Source: an uncultured Collinsella sp. (lineage in GTDB: Bacteria > Actinomycetota > Coriobacteriia > Coriobacteriales > Coriobacteriaceae). From it: a stretch of 64,000 bases of DNA. Under the pieces are notes generated by a model. That model was given only the letters and a program-made list of their open reading frames with translations. It was not told the DNA's origin and ran no database searches. Position 1 is the first letter of the stretch; every line of letters begins with the position of its first letter. The stretch covers positions 1 to 64,000 of the forward strand of contig UQTD01000001.1 in the NCBI GenBank assembly GCA_900543845.1, written 5' to 3'. Positions 35,885 to 45,463 of this stretch are shown in pieces. Both the position numbers and the translations under genes were made by a program.

Positions 35885-35913
35885 ATCGTACGTTGAACCG
35901 CAACAACTGTCAA
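35885..35913 (-). promoter_or_regulatory. Promoter of rny
   Basis: On the leftward strand a perfect TTGACA (35908-35913), a 17-base spacer and TACGAT (35885-35890) lie about 165 bases before the rny start, implying a long leader. Confidence 0.65.
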
Positions 35914-35975
35914 ATAAATGGACCCGGTACGGCGACTAAAACGCGGTGAACGGCGGGTACGCAAAACACATGTGT

Positions 35976-36668
35976 CTAAACTGCACATTCCTCACGTTCG
36001 GCATCGAGACGCGCCTTAACGGCATCGGCAGCGATGTGGTACGAAAAGCCCTTGCCCATCAAAAACCGGACGAGCTTTTCGAATCCACGTGTCTCGGGAA
36101 CACGACGCTTCGCGAGTAGAGCCGATGCGCGAGCCAAGTCGTCATCCGCGGCAAAATAATTCTCGGGATAGCCGGGGATATCATCGAGTACGACATGGCG
36201 GCGCTTGAGCTCGGTCTCAATCTTGCGCTGTCCCCAGCCGCGTCGTTTGCGTTCCTCGATAAAGTACGAGCAAAAGCGGTTCTCATCTAAAAAGCGATAC
36301 TCAGTGGCACGCTGGACGGCAAAATCAATTGCGGGCTGGCGAAATCCGTAACGAGCCAGCTTGTCACGGACCTCACCCGTGGCATGGTCGCGGCGCGACA
36401 GCATCTCAGTCACCATGGTAAGCGCGCATTTACGCTCAATGAGCTGTACCGCTTCGCGAAACTCATCCCAATCGCAGGGAAGATCGGGGCGATTTTTAAG
36501 AAACAGGCGCGCAACACGAACAGGAATCCAGATGGATCGTTCAAAACCACCCTCGAGCTCGCAGACGATATGTGCACAAGGCTTTTTTGATGCATACCCA
36601 CTCGAGAACGAGGAGGTCGCCTTCTTATCGGGAAAGACGACCGTGGCCTCGGTCACCGTATACGACAT
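35976..36668 (-). CDS. recX: Regulatory protein RecX
   Basis: 230 aa. RecX modulates RecA filaments. The three-helix repeats are visible: MLSRRDHATGEVRDKLARYGF, FLDENRFCSYFIEERKRRGWGQRKIETEL and the C-terminal FLMGKGFSYHIAADAV. It follows recA by 11 bases, the standard order, and should share its SOS control. Confidence 0.93.
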   Translation of the reverse strand: MSYTVTEATVVFPDKKATSSFSSGYASKKPCAHIVCELEGGFERSIWIPVRVARLFLKNRPDLPCDWDEFREAVQLIERKCALTMVTEMLSRRDHATGEVRDKLARYGFRQPAIDFAVQRATEYRFLDENRFCSYFIEERKRRGWGQRKIETELKRRHVVLDDIPGYPENYFAADDDLARASALLAKRRVPETRGFEKLVRFLMGKGFSYHIAADAVKARLDAEREECAV

Positions 36669-36679
36669 GAGGGCATCCG

Positions 36680-37828
36680 TTACTCGTCGTCATCATCGAG
36701 CATCGCGGAGCCATCGATGGCGTAAAGCTCATCGAACTCCTCAGTTTCGGGCTGATCGGTCAGCTCGACCTCGGACGGAGCATCGTCATCGAATTCAAGG
36801 CCGCAGGCGAGGCGAACCTTATGCTCGATCTCGTCAGCACAATCGGGGTGTTCACGCAGGAAGGCCTTAGCGGCCTCGCGACCGTTACCGAGCTTGTCAT
36901 CACCGTAAGCAAACCAAGAACCCATCTTTTTGCAGATACCGCACTCGACGGCCATGTCCAGAATCGAGCCCTCCTTAGAGATGCCCGTGCCGTACATGAT
37001 GTCGAACTCGGCAGAGCGGAACGGAGCGGCCACCTTGTTCTTAACGACCTTGGCACGCACGCGATTGCCGATAACCTCGTCCTTGAGCTTGATGCTGTCG
37101 ATGCGGCGAATATCGATGCGCACCGACGAAAAGAACTTGAGGGCGCGGCCGCCCGTCGTGGTCTCGGGGTTGCCGAACATGACGCCGATCTTCTCGCGCA
37201 GCTGGTTAATGAAGATGCAGGTCGTTTTAGATTTGGCGAGCGAACCGGCGAGCTTACGGAGTGCCTGGCTCATCAGACGGGCTTGAAGACCGACCGTAGT
37301 ATCGCCGATCTCGCCCTCAATCTCGGCACGCGGAGTCAAAGCGGCGACAGAGTCGACGACGATGGCGTCGATGGCGCCAGAGCGTACGAGCATGTCGACG
37401 ATCTCGAGCGCCTGCTCGCCCGTATCGGGCTGGGAAATGAGGACCTCGTCGATGTCTACGCCGATACGCGCGGCATACGTGGGATCGAGCGCGTGCTCGG
37501 CATCAATAAATGCCACGACGCCGCCCATAGCTTGGGCCTCTGCCAAAATCTCGAGCGAAAGCGTTGTCTTACCGGAGGACTCGGGGCCGTAAATCTCGAC
37601 GATACGGCCACGCGGCACGCCGCCGATGCCCAGAGCGGCATCGAGGGCCAGGGCGCCCGTGGGAATGGCCTCGACCTCGAGCTCGGGACCACCGTCGCCG
37701 TACCTCATGATGGAACCCTGGCCGAATTTCTTCTCGATCTCGGCCTTGGTGGTGGCGATCATCTCATCGCGCTCTTTACCCGTCGTGCGAGCATGAACGG
37801 TACGTACGGGACCTGAATTCTTGGCCAT
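36680..37828 (-). CDS. recA: Recombinase RecA
   Basis: 382 aa. RecA drives homologous recombination and LexA self-cleavage. Walker A GPESSGKT is at 81-88. The MAW-type region, [18 protein letters not shown] stretch, [32 protein letters not shown] and an acidic C-terminus are present. The ATG at 37828 follows GGAGGG. A perfect LexA box lies in its promoter spacer. Confidence 0.98.
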   Translation of the reverse strand: MAKNSGPVRTVHARTTGKERDEMIATTKAEIEKKFGQGSIMRYGDGGPELEVEAIPTGALALDAALGIGGVPRGRIVEIYGPESSGKTTLSLEILAEAQAMGGVVAFIDAEHALDPTYAARIGVDIDEVLISQPDTGEQALEIVDMLVRSGAIDAIVVDSVAALTPRAEIEGEIGDTTVGLQARLMSQALRKLAGSLAKSKTTCIFINQLREKIGVMFGNPETTTGGRALKFFSSVRIDIRRIDSIKLKDEVIGNRVRAKVVKNKVAAPFRSAEFDIMYGTGISKEGSILDMAVECGICKKMGSWFAYGDDKLGNGREAAKAFLREHPDCADEIEHKVRLACGLEFDDDAPSEVELTDQPETEEFDELYAIDGSAMLDDDDE

Positions 37829-37858
37829 GAATAGCCCTCCTCTTAACAACCTGCATCG

Positions 37859-37887
37859 ATAATAAACGAACGGCTGTTCGTGGTCAA
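37859..37887 (-). promoter_or_regulatory. recA promoter with embedded LexA box
   Basis: On the leftward strand TTGACC (37882-37887), a 17-base spacer and TATTAT (37859-37864) form a strong promoter. The spacer holds CGAACGGCTGTTCG (37867-37880), a perfect match to the LexA box consensus, so repressor binding would block RNA polymerase. Confidence 0.9.
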
Positions 37888-38054
37888 CCGTTCAGATAAA
37901 TCATATGCGGCCGACCTTTCCGAAACCCAACCAAACGCCGACCAAACACTGACCAAAAACTTGACCGCAGACGAAACAAGCAAGGCATGACGAGCAAGAT
38001 TACGCCAACTACCTGCACAAAGAGCAAATTCGCCAGAGGTCCCTATCTCCACAA

Positions 38055-38078
38055 TTAAGGGGCCCGGAGGCCCCTTAA
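38055..38078 (-). terminator. Probable terminator downstream of cinA
   Basis: A perfect 10-bp stem TTAAGGGGCC/GGCCCCTTAA with a 4-base loop lies 8 bases after the cinA stop. The T run on the leftward strand is short, so termination strength is uncertain. Confidence 0.6.
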
Positions 38079-38085
38079 AACACGT

Positions 38086-38616
38086 CTATTCCATAGAATG
38101 GAGCACGCAGACAATGCGACCCAGCGCCTCCGCGACCGCATGGGCGCGAACACACGAACGATCGCCCTCATAGTGACAACGAATGGAGTCCACGATCGGC
38201 ACACCCCCATCGGACGAGCGATACGCCCAGCCAATATAAAAAGTGCCAGCCGGATCGTCCTCGGTGCCTCCGCCGGGGCCGGCATAGCCCGTCGCGCTCA
38301 CGGCAATATCGCTCTGGTACAGCTCCAGCGAACCGGTAGCCATCTCGCGCGCCGTCTGATACGACACAGCGGTATAGCGGTCGAGCGTCTCCTGCTCAAC
38401 GCCGAGCACGCGATGCTTAATCTCGTCGCAGTACGTCACCGCACCGCCGCGCAGCACCGCCGAGGCACCGGGAATATCGGCAATCGTCGAGGCGATCATG
38501 CCCGCTGTCAAAGACTCAGCCGTCGAAACCGTCGCTCCACGAACGCTTGCACGCTCGACAATATCGCGTGCAAGATCTTCGTTGTGCGCGGCAATTTGCT
38601 CAAATGATTCCGTCAT
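38086..38616 (-). CDS. cinA: CinA C-terminal domain nicotinamide-nucleotide amidase
   Basis: 176 aa, corresponding to the PncC/CinA C-terminal amidase, which deamidates NMN in NAD recycling. Motifs are STAESLTAGMIASTIADIPGAS, GGAVTYCDEIKHRVLGV and ATGYAGPGG. The N-terminal molybdopterin-like domain of full CinA is absent, as in many genomes. It sits between pgsA and recA, the classic cinA-recA neighbourhood. Confidence 0.93.
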   Translation of the reverse strand: MTESFEQIAAHNEDLARDIVERASVRGATVSTAESLTAGMIASTIADIPGASAVLRGGAVTYCDEIKHRVLGVEQETLDRYTAVSYQTAREMATGSLELYQSDIAVSATGYAGPGGGTEDDPAGTFYIGWAYRSSDGGVPIVDSIRCHYEGDRSCVRAHAVAEALGRIVCVLHSME

Positions 38617-38628
38617 ACCTACCAGGAC

Positions 38629-39267
38629 CTAGACCGAAAAGACGATCTTGCGGCAGTTCCAGAAGTACTGAGCGCCAGAAATAACGGTCAAGACAACGGC
38701 CACGGCGTACAGGAAGCGTGACACCGAGTAGATACCGAGCGTCAGCGCCACCGGGCCAAGGTGCAAGCCGGCCATCGCAAAGACGCACAGATAGCCGCAG
38801 ATGGAGACCATCGTGGTCGCCGTCTTGTACTTGCCGAGCTTATCGGCGGCAACGACCACACCGGCCGCACTCGCGACCATGCGCAGGGCGCTCACCAACA
38901 GCTCGCGGAACAGGATGATGAACACGGACCACACGGTCACCGCACCAAAGTCCAAGAACAGCAGCAGGGCCGAGAACACGAGCAACTTATCGGCGATGGG
39001 ATCCAGGAACTTACCGAAGTCGGTGATCTCGTTGCGCGAACGAGCCAGGTAGCCGTCGACCTTATCTGTGCACGACAGGATGACGTACAGAATAAAGGCG
39101 GCGGCGGCGAGCGGGCCGTCGAAGGTGCTCCAATCCGTACCGGCAACGCTTGTGTGAGACAGCGCCGACACAATCATGAACACCGGAATAAAGACGATAC
39201 GCACGCACGTCACGATGTTGGCGGGCGTCCAGACACTCGTCAGTTCCTTATTGCTCTCGTTAGCCAC
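38629..39267 (-). CDS. pgsA: CDP-diacylglycerol-glycerol-3-phosphate 3-phosphatidyltransferase
   Basis: 212 aa membrane enzyme making phosphatidylglycerol phosphate. It opens with NIVTCVRIVFIPVF. The catalytic motif (SCTDKVDGYLAR ... GKFLDPIADK) departs from the usual DxxDGxxAR at the first Asp, which reads Cys-Thr-Asp-Lys-Val-Asp-Gly. The rimO-pgsA-cinA-recA order is that of Gram-positive genomes. It starts with GTG after AGGAG. Confidence 0.93.
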   Translation of the reverse strand: MANESNKELTSVWTPANIVTCVRIVFIPVFMIVSALSHTSVAGTDWSTFDGPLAAAAFILYVILSCTDKVDGYLARSRNEITDFGKFLDPIADKLLVFSALLLFLDFGAVTVWSVFIILFRELLVSALRMVASAAGVVVAADKLGKYKTATTMVSICGYLCVFAMAGLHLGPVALTLGIYSVSRFLYAVAVVLTVISGAQYFWNCRKIVFSV

Positions 39268-39276
39268 GACGCTCTC

Positions 39277-40626
39277 CTACTCCACAACATGACCGATAAG
39301 CTCGTAGCAGAAGCTATCGGTAAACTCGACCGTCAGAATATCGCCCACAGATGCCTCGCTGGCATCCAGATGCACCGCGCCATCGGAATCGGGCGCCTGG
39401 AACCAGGCATGTCCGATGAGCTCGGCACCGTCTTCGGTCTCCTCGATACCGTCGACGATCACCTGGGCGCGTTCGCCCACGTGTGCGGCAGTCGCGGCAA
39501 AGCCGAGCGACTCGGCCAGGTCCATAGCCTCCTGGGCGCGCTCAAGCTTGACTTCCTCATCGACCTGTCCGTCCATCTTGGCGGCCAGGCTGCCCTCCTC
39601 CTGCGAGTAGGCAAAGACGCTCGTGTAATCAAAGCCGACGGTGTCCATAAAGTCGATAAGATCGCGGAACTCGTCGTCGGTCTCGGTCGGGAAGCCGACC
39701 ATGGCAGTGGAGCGGATCACGATACCGGGGATGCGCTCGCGCAGGTCACGGAACAGGTCCTCGAGCTCCTGGCGCGAACCAGAACGGCGCATGGCCTTGA
39801 GGATGCGCGCGTCGCAGTGCTGCACGGGGATATCGATATAGGGCAGCACCTCGGGCGTATCGCGAATGGTCTCGATAAGCTCGTCGGTCATGCCCTCGGG
39901 CTGCAGGTAGAGTACGCGGACCCACACGTTATGAGGACGCACCGCCTCAGCAACGGCCTGCAGCAGCTGCGCCAGATTGCGCGGCGCGCCCTCGGCGAGG
40001 TCCTCGTCGGCAAAGTCGGTACCCCAGATGCCCGTGTCCTGACCGATCAGAACGATCTCGCGCACGCCGCCGGCGACCAGGTCGCGTACCTCGGAGATAA
40101 TGCTCTCGGCATTGCGCGAGTGATAACGACCGCGGATATAAGGGATCATGCAGAAGCTACAGAAGCGGTTGCAGCCATCGGAAATCTTGACGTAGGCGAC
40201 AGCGCCCTCGACGGTGCGCTTGACCTGCGGAATATAGGCGGCAATCTCGCGCTCCACGCCAAGTACGTCATCGATGACCGCCACGATGCCGTCTTCCTCG
40301 TCGGCCTTCACAAAGGCCGCGACCTCGGGCAGCTCGTCGGGCAGGTCATCGCCGTAGCGTGACGGCACGCAGCCGCACATGACGATCGGGCAGGAACGAA
40401 CGCCGTCCTGCACCTCGTTGGCAAGCTCGAGCGTGGTCTCGATGCTCTCGGACGTTGCAGAGGCAAGGAACGAGCACGTATTGACGATGGCGATATCGGC
40501 ATCCTGCGGATCGAATGCCTCCTCGTAGCCCGCGGCGGTCAGCAGCGAACGCATACGGTCGGTATCGACCTCGTTCTTGGCGCACCCGAGGGTGATATAG
40601 AGTACGGAGCCCAACGGAGTATCCAT
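39277..40626 (-). CDS. rimO: Ribosomal protein uS12 methylthiotransferase RimO
   Basis: 449 aa. It methylthiolates Asp88 of ribosomal protein S12. The N-terminal cluster domain starts YITLGCAKNEVDTDRM, the family-specific variant. The radical SAM motif is GCNRFCSFCMIPYIRGR, and a C-terminal TRAM domain covers about 375-445. ITLGCAKNxVD separates it from MiaB and MtaB, both also in this window. Confidence 0.96.
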   Translation of the reverse strand: MDTPLGSVLYITLGCAKNEVDTDRMRSLLTAAGYEEAFDPQDADIAIVNTCSFLASATSESIETTLELANEVQDGVRSCPIVMCGCVPSRYGDDLPDELPEVAAFVKADEEDGIVAVIDDVLGVEREIAAYIPQVKRTVEGAVAYVKISDGCNRFCSFCMIPYIRGRYHSRNAESIISEVRDLVAGGVREIVLIGQDTGIWGTDFADEDLAEGAPRNLAQLLQAVAEAVRPHNVWVRVLYLQPEGMTDELIETIRDTPEVLPYIDIPVQHCDARILKAMRRSGSRQELEDLFRDLRERIPGIVIRSTAMVGFPTETDDEFRDLIDFMDTVGFDYTSVFAYSQEEGSLAAKMDGQVDEEVKLERAQEAMDLAESLGFAATAAHVGERAQVIVDGIEETEDGAELIGHAWFQAPDSDGAVHLDASEASVGDILTVEFTDSFCYELIGHVVE

Positions 40627-40652
40627 GTTGGAGAGTGGTCCTTTCGAATGAA

Positions 40653-41150
40653 TTAGCGGTAATTGGTGAACTGCAGCGGCTGACCGTAGTCCTGGTCACG
40701 CAGGAACTGGATCACGGTCTGCAGCGCATCCTTGGAAGCAGAGGAAACGCGCAGTTTATCAGCCTCAATCGTCACCTTGACCTTGAGCTTCTGATCCTTG
40801 ACGTCCTTATTGATCTTCTTGGCAGTCGCCTGGTCGATACCCTCGACGATGTGACCGAGCACGCGCACGGTACCGCCCGATGCAGCCTGAGGCGCATCCC
40901 AGGAAACGGCCTTAAGATCGATGCCGCGCTTGATAAGCTTGGAGCTCAGGACGTCGATGATCTGCTTGGAGACAAAGTCGGCCGGGGCGTTGAGCGTAAA
41001 GAGCTTGTCGCCCTTCGAAAGCTCGATGGTGGCGCCGGAGTCCTTCAGGTCATAGCGCTGGGAAATCTCGCGCGAGGTCTGCTGGAAGGCATTGTCGACC
41101 TCCTGCATATCGACCTCGGACACGACATCGAAGCTGGAATCTTTAGCCAT
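40653..41150 (-). CDS. yajQ: YajQ family nucleotide-binding protein
   Basis: 165 aa. It shows the YajQ signature: SFDVVSEVDMQEVDNAFQQ, ISQRYDLKDS and VKVTIEADKLRVSSASKDALQ. Members bind nucleotides, and cyclic-di-GMP binding has been shown in some species; the role in Gram-positives is unclear. It lies between the RodZ-like gene and rimO. Confidence 0.95.
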   Translation of the reverse strand: MAKDSSFDVVSEVDMQEVDNAFQQTSREISQRYDLKDSGATIELSKGDKLFTLNAPADFVSKQIIDVLSSKLIKRGIDLKAVSWDAPQAASGGTVRVLGHIVEGIDQATAKKINKDVKDQKLKVKVTIEADKLRVSSASKDALQTVIQFLRDQDYGQPLQFTNYR

Positions 41151-41176
41151 GGTTAATCCTTTCGCTTACGACTGGC

Positions 41177-42682
41177 TTAGTAGCTGTCGTACGAATAGTC
41201 GTCTGAATAGGGCGTAGTCTGCCCGTCGGTGGCGGTATCGGTGCCGTCCGTGAACTGGGCGTCGGTTCCATCGGTTCCGTCGGTACTTTCGGTGCCATCG
41301 GTGCCGTCGGAGCTCTCGCCGTCCTTGGACTCGGTCGTCTCCTTCTTGGGAACGGTGATCGTCACGCGTGCCACGCCCGACGTCTTAGTGTCGTAGCGGA
41401 CCTTTTCGCCGTTCTTGGTAACGGTGACATCGGAAGGCTTTGACGTGGTGATCTCGATCGAGGACTCGGGCGTATATTCCTGCTCAAAGGGACCGGTCGC
41501 TTGGGCGCCATAGACAGACTTGCCATCAACCTTGACCTCAATCCAAGCAGTCTTGCCCTTGGCAACGGAGATCTTGACCTTTGTGACCTCGTTCTCCTCC
41601 TTCTTGACCGTCGTCTTGGCGGCGTCCGAATCGGTCGACTCGTCCGTCGTCTCATCGGTATCTTCATCGACGGATTCAGTCTTCTTGGAAGACTTCTTAG
41701 TCGTTGTCTTGGTGGCAACGGGCGTCTCGGGCGTCGACTCGGGCGCCGAAGAGCCGCAGCCACGCAGGAGCACCACGATGAGCACGATCAGAAGCAGCGC
41801 CACGGCGCCGATACCGGCGTAAACGATACGAGGATCGAGACCGTTGTTCTGGGGAGCGCGCCCACCGCCGCGTCCACGATTGGAACCACCGCGACCGGTG
41901 CCTTGGGGCATACGACCGCGGTAATTATCGGAACGTCCGCGATAGCTACCTTGGCGCTGCATATTGCGCTGGCCCGAGCGGGGGGCGAGCTCGCCGCGAC
42001 CCTGGTAGTTGCGCTGGCCCGAACGAGGCGCCGAGGAGCGCTGGCTAAAGGTCTGCGACTGAGATCGAAGGCGAGGCGTCACCTGCGTAGTATCGGCGTC
42101 TGCATAGCCGCCGCGCGGACGACCGGAAGAAACGCCACGGTACCCGCGATCGGAATAACCACCATCGCCGTAGCCGGCACGAGGGTCACGTGCGACACCG
42201 CGGGCAGCGGGGAGTGCGCGCTCCTCGGGCGCCGGCGTGCTGCGAAAGCGATCGCGCTGGGAACGAATCTCCTCGCTCGAGCCCGTCTCGGTAACATAGC
42301 CAGCCTGCTGAGGGCGCTGGCCATAACGCGTCGAACGCCCACCCTGAACCATCAGGAAACGGCCGTTGTCGACCGAGGAACGCGAATTGACGTAACCGGC
42401 GGCGTCCTGAAAACGACCGCCCTGCTGCGACGTCTCGCGCTCATATGCCATCAAATCGTCAAAATAAGCGTTGACGACCTCCCGCGGATTGAGGCCCAAA
42501 AAGCGCGCATAGCTCGAAATCATGCCCTGCGCATAGCCGCGCGGAGGCATCGATGCAAAATTGCCATTCTCGAAAAACTCGATGATCTGCGGCCTGATTT
42601 TGATGGTGTTGGCGACCTGCTGAATGGAAAGGCCCATTCGGCGACGCTGCTCGAGCAGCATGTCACCAAAGCGTGCAGCCAT
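41177..42682 (-). CDS. RodZ-like helix-turn-helix membrane protein
   Basis: 501 aa. An N-terminal HTH_25 domain (about 5-75, LLEQRRRMGLSIQQVANTIKI) precedes a long Arg/Gly/Gln/Ser-rich linker (about 100-285), one membrane segment (near 286-310), a Thr/Lys/Glu-rich stretch, a DUF4115-like beta domain (about 370-450), and an acidic Thr/Asp/Gly tail. RodZ links MreB to the cell-wall machinery. The RGG-like linker is unusual. It overlaps the ftsK stop and is coupled to it. Confidence 0.85.
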   Translation of the reverse strand: MAARFGDMLLEQRRRMGLSIQQVANTIKIRPQIIEFFENGNFASMPPRGYAQGMISSYARFLGLNPREVVNAYFDDLMAYERETSQQGGRFQDAAGYVNSRSSVDNGRFLMVQGGRSTRYGQRPQQAGYVTETGSSEEIRSQRDRFRSTPAPEERALPAARGVARDPRAGYGDGGYSDRGYRGVSSGRPRGGYADADTTQVTPRLRSQSQTFSQRSSAPRSGQRNYQGRGELAPRSGQRNMQRQGSYRGRSDNYRGRMPQGTGRGGSNRGRGGGRAPQNNGLDPRIVYAGIGAVALLLIVLIVVLLRGCGSSAPESTPETPVATKTTTKKSSKKTESVDEDTDETTDESTDSDAAKTTVKKEENEVTKVKISVAKGKTAWIEVKVDGKSVYGAQATGPFEQEYTPESSIEITTSKPSDVTVTKNGEKVRYDTKTSGVARVTITVPKKETTESKDGESSDGTDGTESTDGTDGTDAQFTDGTDTATDGQTTPYSDDYSYDSY

Positions 42683-45462
42683 CAGAATCCTCCAAACTCA
42701 CGATCTTCACGTGCCATCTCGGCGTCGACGGATTCCAGCGCGGCAAGGCCTTCTTCATCCAGCAGGACCTCGCGCGGCTTGGAACCGTCGGGCGGTCCGA
42801 CGACACCCTTTTCTTCCAGCATGTCCATAATACGCCCGGCGCGCGCATAGCCAACCTTCAGGCGGCGCTGCAGGCCAGATGTGGAGCCCAGCTGCGATTC
42901 CACCACAATATGAGCGGCTTCCCAGATAAGCGGATCGTCGTCCTGAGGCTCGGCAACGCCGGTGCGCACGATGCCGCCGCCACCTGCCATGGACATGGAG
43001 GCAGGTGCCACAGCCGACAGGATTTCCTCATGGTAGTCGGGCTCGCTTTGCGACTTGACGAACTCGACAATCTCGTTGATCTCGTCATCCGAAACAAAAC
43101 AGCCCTGGATACGACGGGGCTTGCCCCAGTCGACCTTTGAGAACAGCATGTCACCCAAGCCGGTGAGCTTTTCGGCACCCATCTGGTCGATGATGACGCG
43201 GGAGTCGATGCCCGTTGCGACGTTGAAGGCGATACGGTTGGTAATGTTTGCCTTGATGAGACCCGTCACCACGTTAGAGCTCGGGCGCTGAGTCGCCACG
43301 ATAAGGTGGATACCGGCGGCACGGCCCAGCTGGGCGATACGCACAATCGACGCCTCGACGTCCTTGCCGGCAACCATCATCAGGTCCGAAAGCTCGTCGA
43401 TGATGATGACCAGGTAGGGCATCTTTTGCGGCGGGTTATCGTAATGCTCAAACTCGCCAGCGGCCTGCTTTTCGTTATAGGTCGAGATCTTGCGCACGTT
43501 AAGGCGCTCGAAGACCTTCAGGCGGCGCTCCATCTCGGACACCGCCCACTGCAAGGCACTCGCGGCCTGCTTGGGCTCGGTCACTACGGGCACGTAAAGA
43601 TGCGGCAGGCCATTATAGCCTGCGAGCTCGACGCGCTTGGGGTCGACCATGATCAAGCGAACGTCCTCGGGAAGGGCGCGCATGAGCAGGGTCGTGATGA
43701 TGGAGTTAATCATGACCGACTTACCGGAACCCGTGGTACCGGCGATCAGCAGGTGGGGCATCTTGGCGAGGTCAGCGACGACCGGCGTGCCCTCTGCGTC
43801 GCGGCCGATGGCAAGCTCAAGCGGACCGCCCTTAACATAGGGCAGCACGTCGCCCAAGTTGACGTTCTGACGCTTGCGATTGGGAATCTCGATACCCACG
43901 AGCGAGGTGCCGGGAATCGGCGCAAAGATACGCACGGACTGAGCAGCAAGCGACAGCGCGATGTCGTCCTCAAGGCTCGAAATCTTGCTCACGCGCTCGC
44001 CCTCGCCGGGCTGCAGCTTAAAGGTCGTCACCGTGGGACCGGCAATCCAGCCGACAACGCGAGCGCTACGGCCAAACTCAAGCAGCGTGGACTGCAACGA
44101 CTCGGCGGTCTGTTCCAGCTCCTTGTCCGAAGACGCGGCAGAAGCGGACTGGGGGTTTGCATGCAGGATTTCGAGCGGCGGAAGCTTGAGGCCGTCCTCT
44201 TCTTCGCCCTCGTTATCCGCGGGGGCATTGTCCGCTCCCCCATCGCTCGAAGTAGACGCCTCGACAGCGCCCGCCACAGCCGTATCGGCAACCTTGGGAT
44301 GCTTGAGGAAATCAGGGATTTGAGGGGCGGCCGAGACGGGATTCACGGCAAACGGCGGTTCGGACTCGTCGACCTTGTCCGGATCGTCCTCCATCGAAAG
44401 CTGGCCGGTCACCTGACCGCGCTTTGCCTGACGACGCGGCAGCAAGGTGGTTTTAGCAGTCTCGAGCGGGGACTCGTCGTCCTCGTCATCACCCTCGGTA
44501 AGCTCAATCTCGCTCTCGGACCAAGACGGATCGGGCTCACTCGTATTGAGTTTGGGAGCCTTCTTGCCCTTCTTGGCATGACGGCGCGGCAGCAGCGTCG
44601 TCTTAGCACGCTCGGCCTCCACGGCGTCGGACACGTCGACAAACGGATCCTCGTCCTCGTCGTCATCGTCCAAAACCGGGTCGGCATCGTCACCTATGAC
44701 CGTGGTCACGGCGGCATCGGAGCCCTTTTGACGAAGAATGCTCAGGTGCGGACGGGCAACGCCGGGCACCGACAGAGCTTCGTCGTCACCCCACGGACTC
44801 GCGTTGACATCGGCACGACGGCGCTCGGCAAAATCGGCCGCACGGTCGCGGGCAGAGCGCAAAACGCCACCCACCGAAAAGCCGATGATGACAAAGCCGA
44901 CGACGGCCAGACCCAACAGGACCACCATCGCGATAGGCTTTCCCAGGGCATTCTGCAGCGCACTCGCAATAAACGCACCGATGTAGCCACCTGAGGCGGA
45001 CAGGTTTTGCGGCGTGAACATAAGGTCGCACGAGTCACTCGTACCCGGCACCATCAGCGAAAGAATGGAGACGACGGCGATAAAGACCACGGCACCGCCC
45101 GCAACAGAGCGCACGTTGAGCGGCGAGTCCTCGCCTAAAAAGAGCGTGGCGGCAAACAGCAAAATGACGATCGGCAGCACGTAGGCGCCCAGACCAAAGC
45201 CCAGGTGGTAGAAACCGGCAACCGCAGCCGTAACGGGTGCGGTCGCCGGCGAAATCACGGCAATGAAGGACGCAATCGCCAAAACGGCAATGACCACGCC
45301 GGCGATATCGCGGTTGGCCGAAGGCTCGACCAGGGGCTCGAAATCGTCGAACTCGGCCTCGTGGCCCTTATTGGCACGAAGATGGGAACCGGCACCCTTA
45401 GCAGATGCCGGTTGGTTGTTGGCTTTGTTGCCTTTGGCGTTTTGTGCAGATCCGCGCGCCAA
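42682..45462 (-). CDS. ftsK: DNA translocase FtsK/SpoIIIE
   Basis: 926 aa. Four membrane segments (about 50-215) precede an acidic linker (about 225-450), the RecA-like motor (Walker A GTTGSGKS near 580, DPKRVELAGY, IDELSDLM) and a C-terminal gamma winged helix (last ~65 residues) that reads KOPS-type DNA signals. It pumps chromosomes through the septum. It starts with TTG, chosen because GGAGG lies 6 bases upstream in the rnj tail. The linker holds a duplicated KTTLLPRR-x-AK-x-G peptide. Confidence 0.95.
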   Translation of the reverse strand: MARGSAQNAKGNKANNQPASAKGAGSHLRANKGHEAEFDDFEPLVEPSANRDIAGVVIAVLAIASFIAVISPATAPVTAAVAGFYHLGFGLGAYVLPIVILLFAATLFLGEDSPLNVRSVAGGAVVFIAVVSILSLMVPGTSDSCDLMFTPQNLSASGGYIGAFIASALQNALGKPIAMVVLLGLAVVGFVIIGFSVGGVLRSARDRAADFAERRRADVNASPWGDDEALSVPGVARPHLSILRQKGSDAAVTTVIGDDADPVLDDDDEDEDPFVDVSDAVEAERAKTTLLPRRHAKKGKKAPKLNTSEPDPSWSESEIELTEGDDEDDESPLETAKTTLLPRRQAKRGQVTGQLSMEDDPDKVDESEPPFAVNPVSAAPQIPDFLKHPKVADTAVAGAVEASTSSDGGADNAPADNEGEEEDGLKLPPLEILHANPQSASAASSDKELEQTAESLQSTLLEFGRSARVVGWIAGPTVTTFKLQPGEGERVSKISSLEDDIALSLAAQSVRIFAPIPGTSLVGIEIPNRKRQNVNLGDVLPYVKGGPLELAIGRDAEGTPVVADLAKMPHLLIAGTTGSGKSVMINSIITTLLMRALPEDVRLIMVDPKRVELAGYNGLPHLYVPVVTEPKQAASALQWAVSEMERRLKVFERLNVRKISTYNEKQAAGEFEHYDNPPQKMPYLVIIIDELSDLMMVAGKDVEASIVRIAQLGRAAGIHLIVATQRPSSNVVTGLIKANITNRIAFNVATGIDSRVIIDQMGAEKLTGLGDMLFSKVDWGKPRRIQGCFVSDDEINEIVEFVKSQSEPDYHEEILSAVAPASMSMAGGGGIVRTGVAEPQDDDPLIWEAAHIVVESQLGSTSGLQRRLKVGYARAGRIMDMLEEKGVVGPPDGSKPREVLLDEEGLAALESVDAEMAREDREFGGF

Positions 45463-45463
45463 A

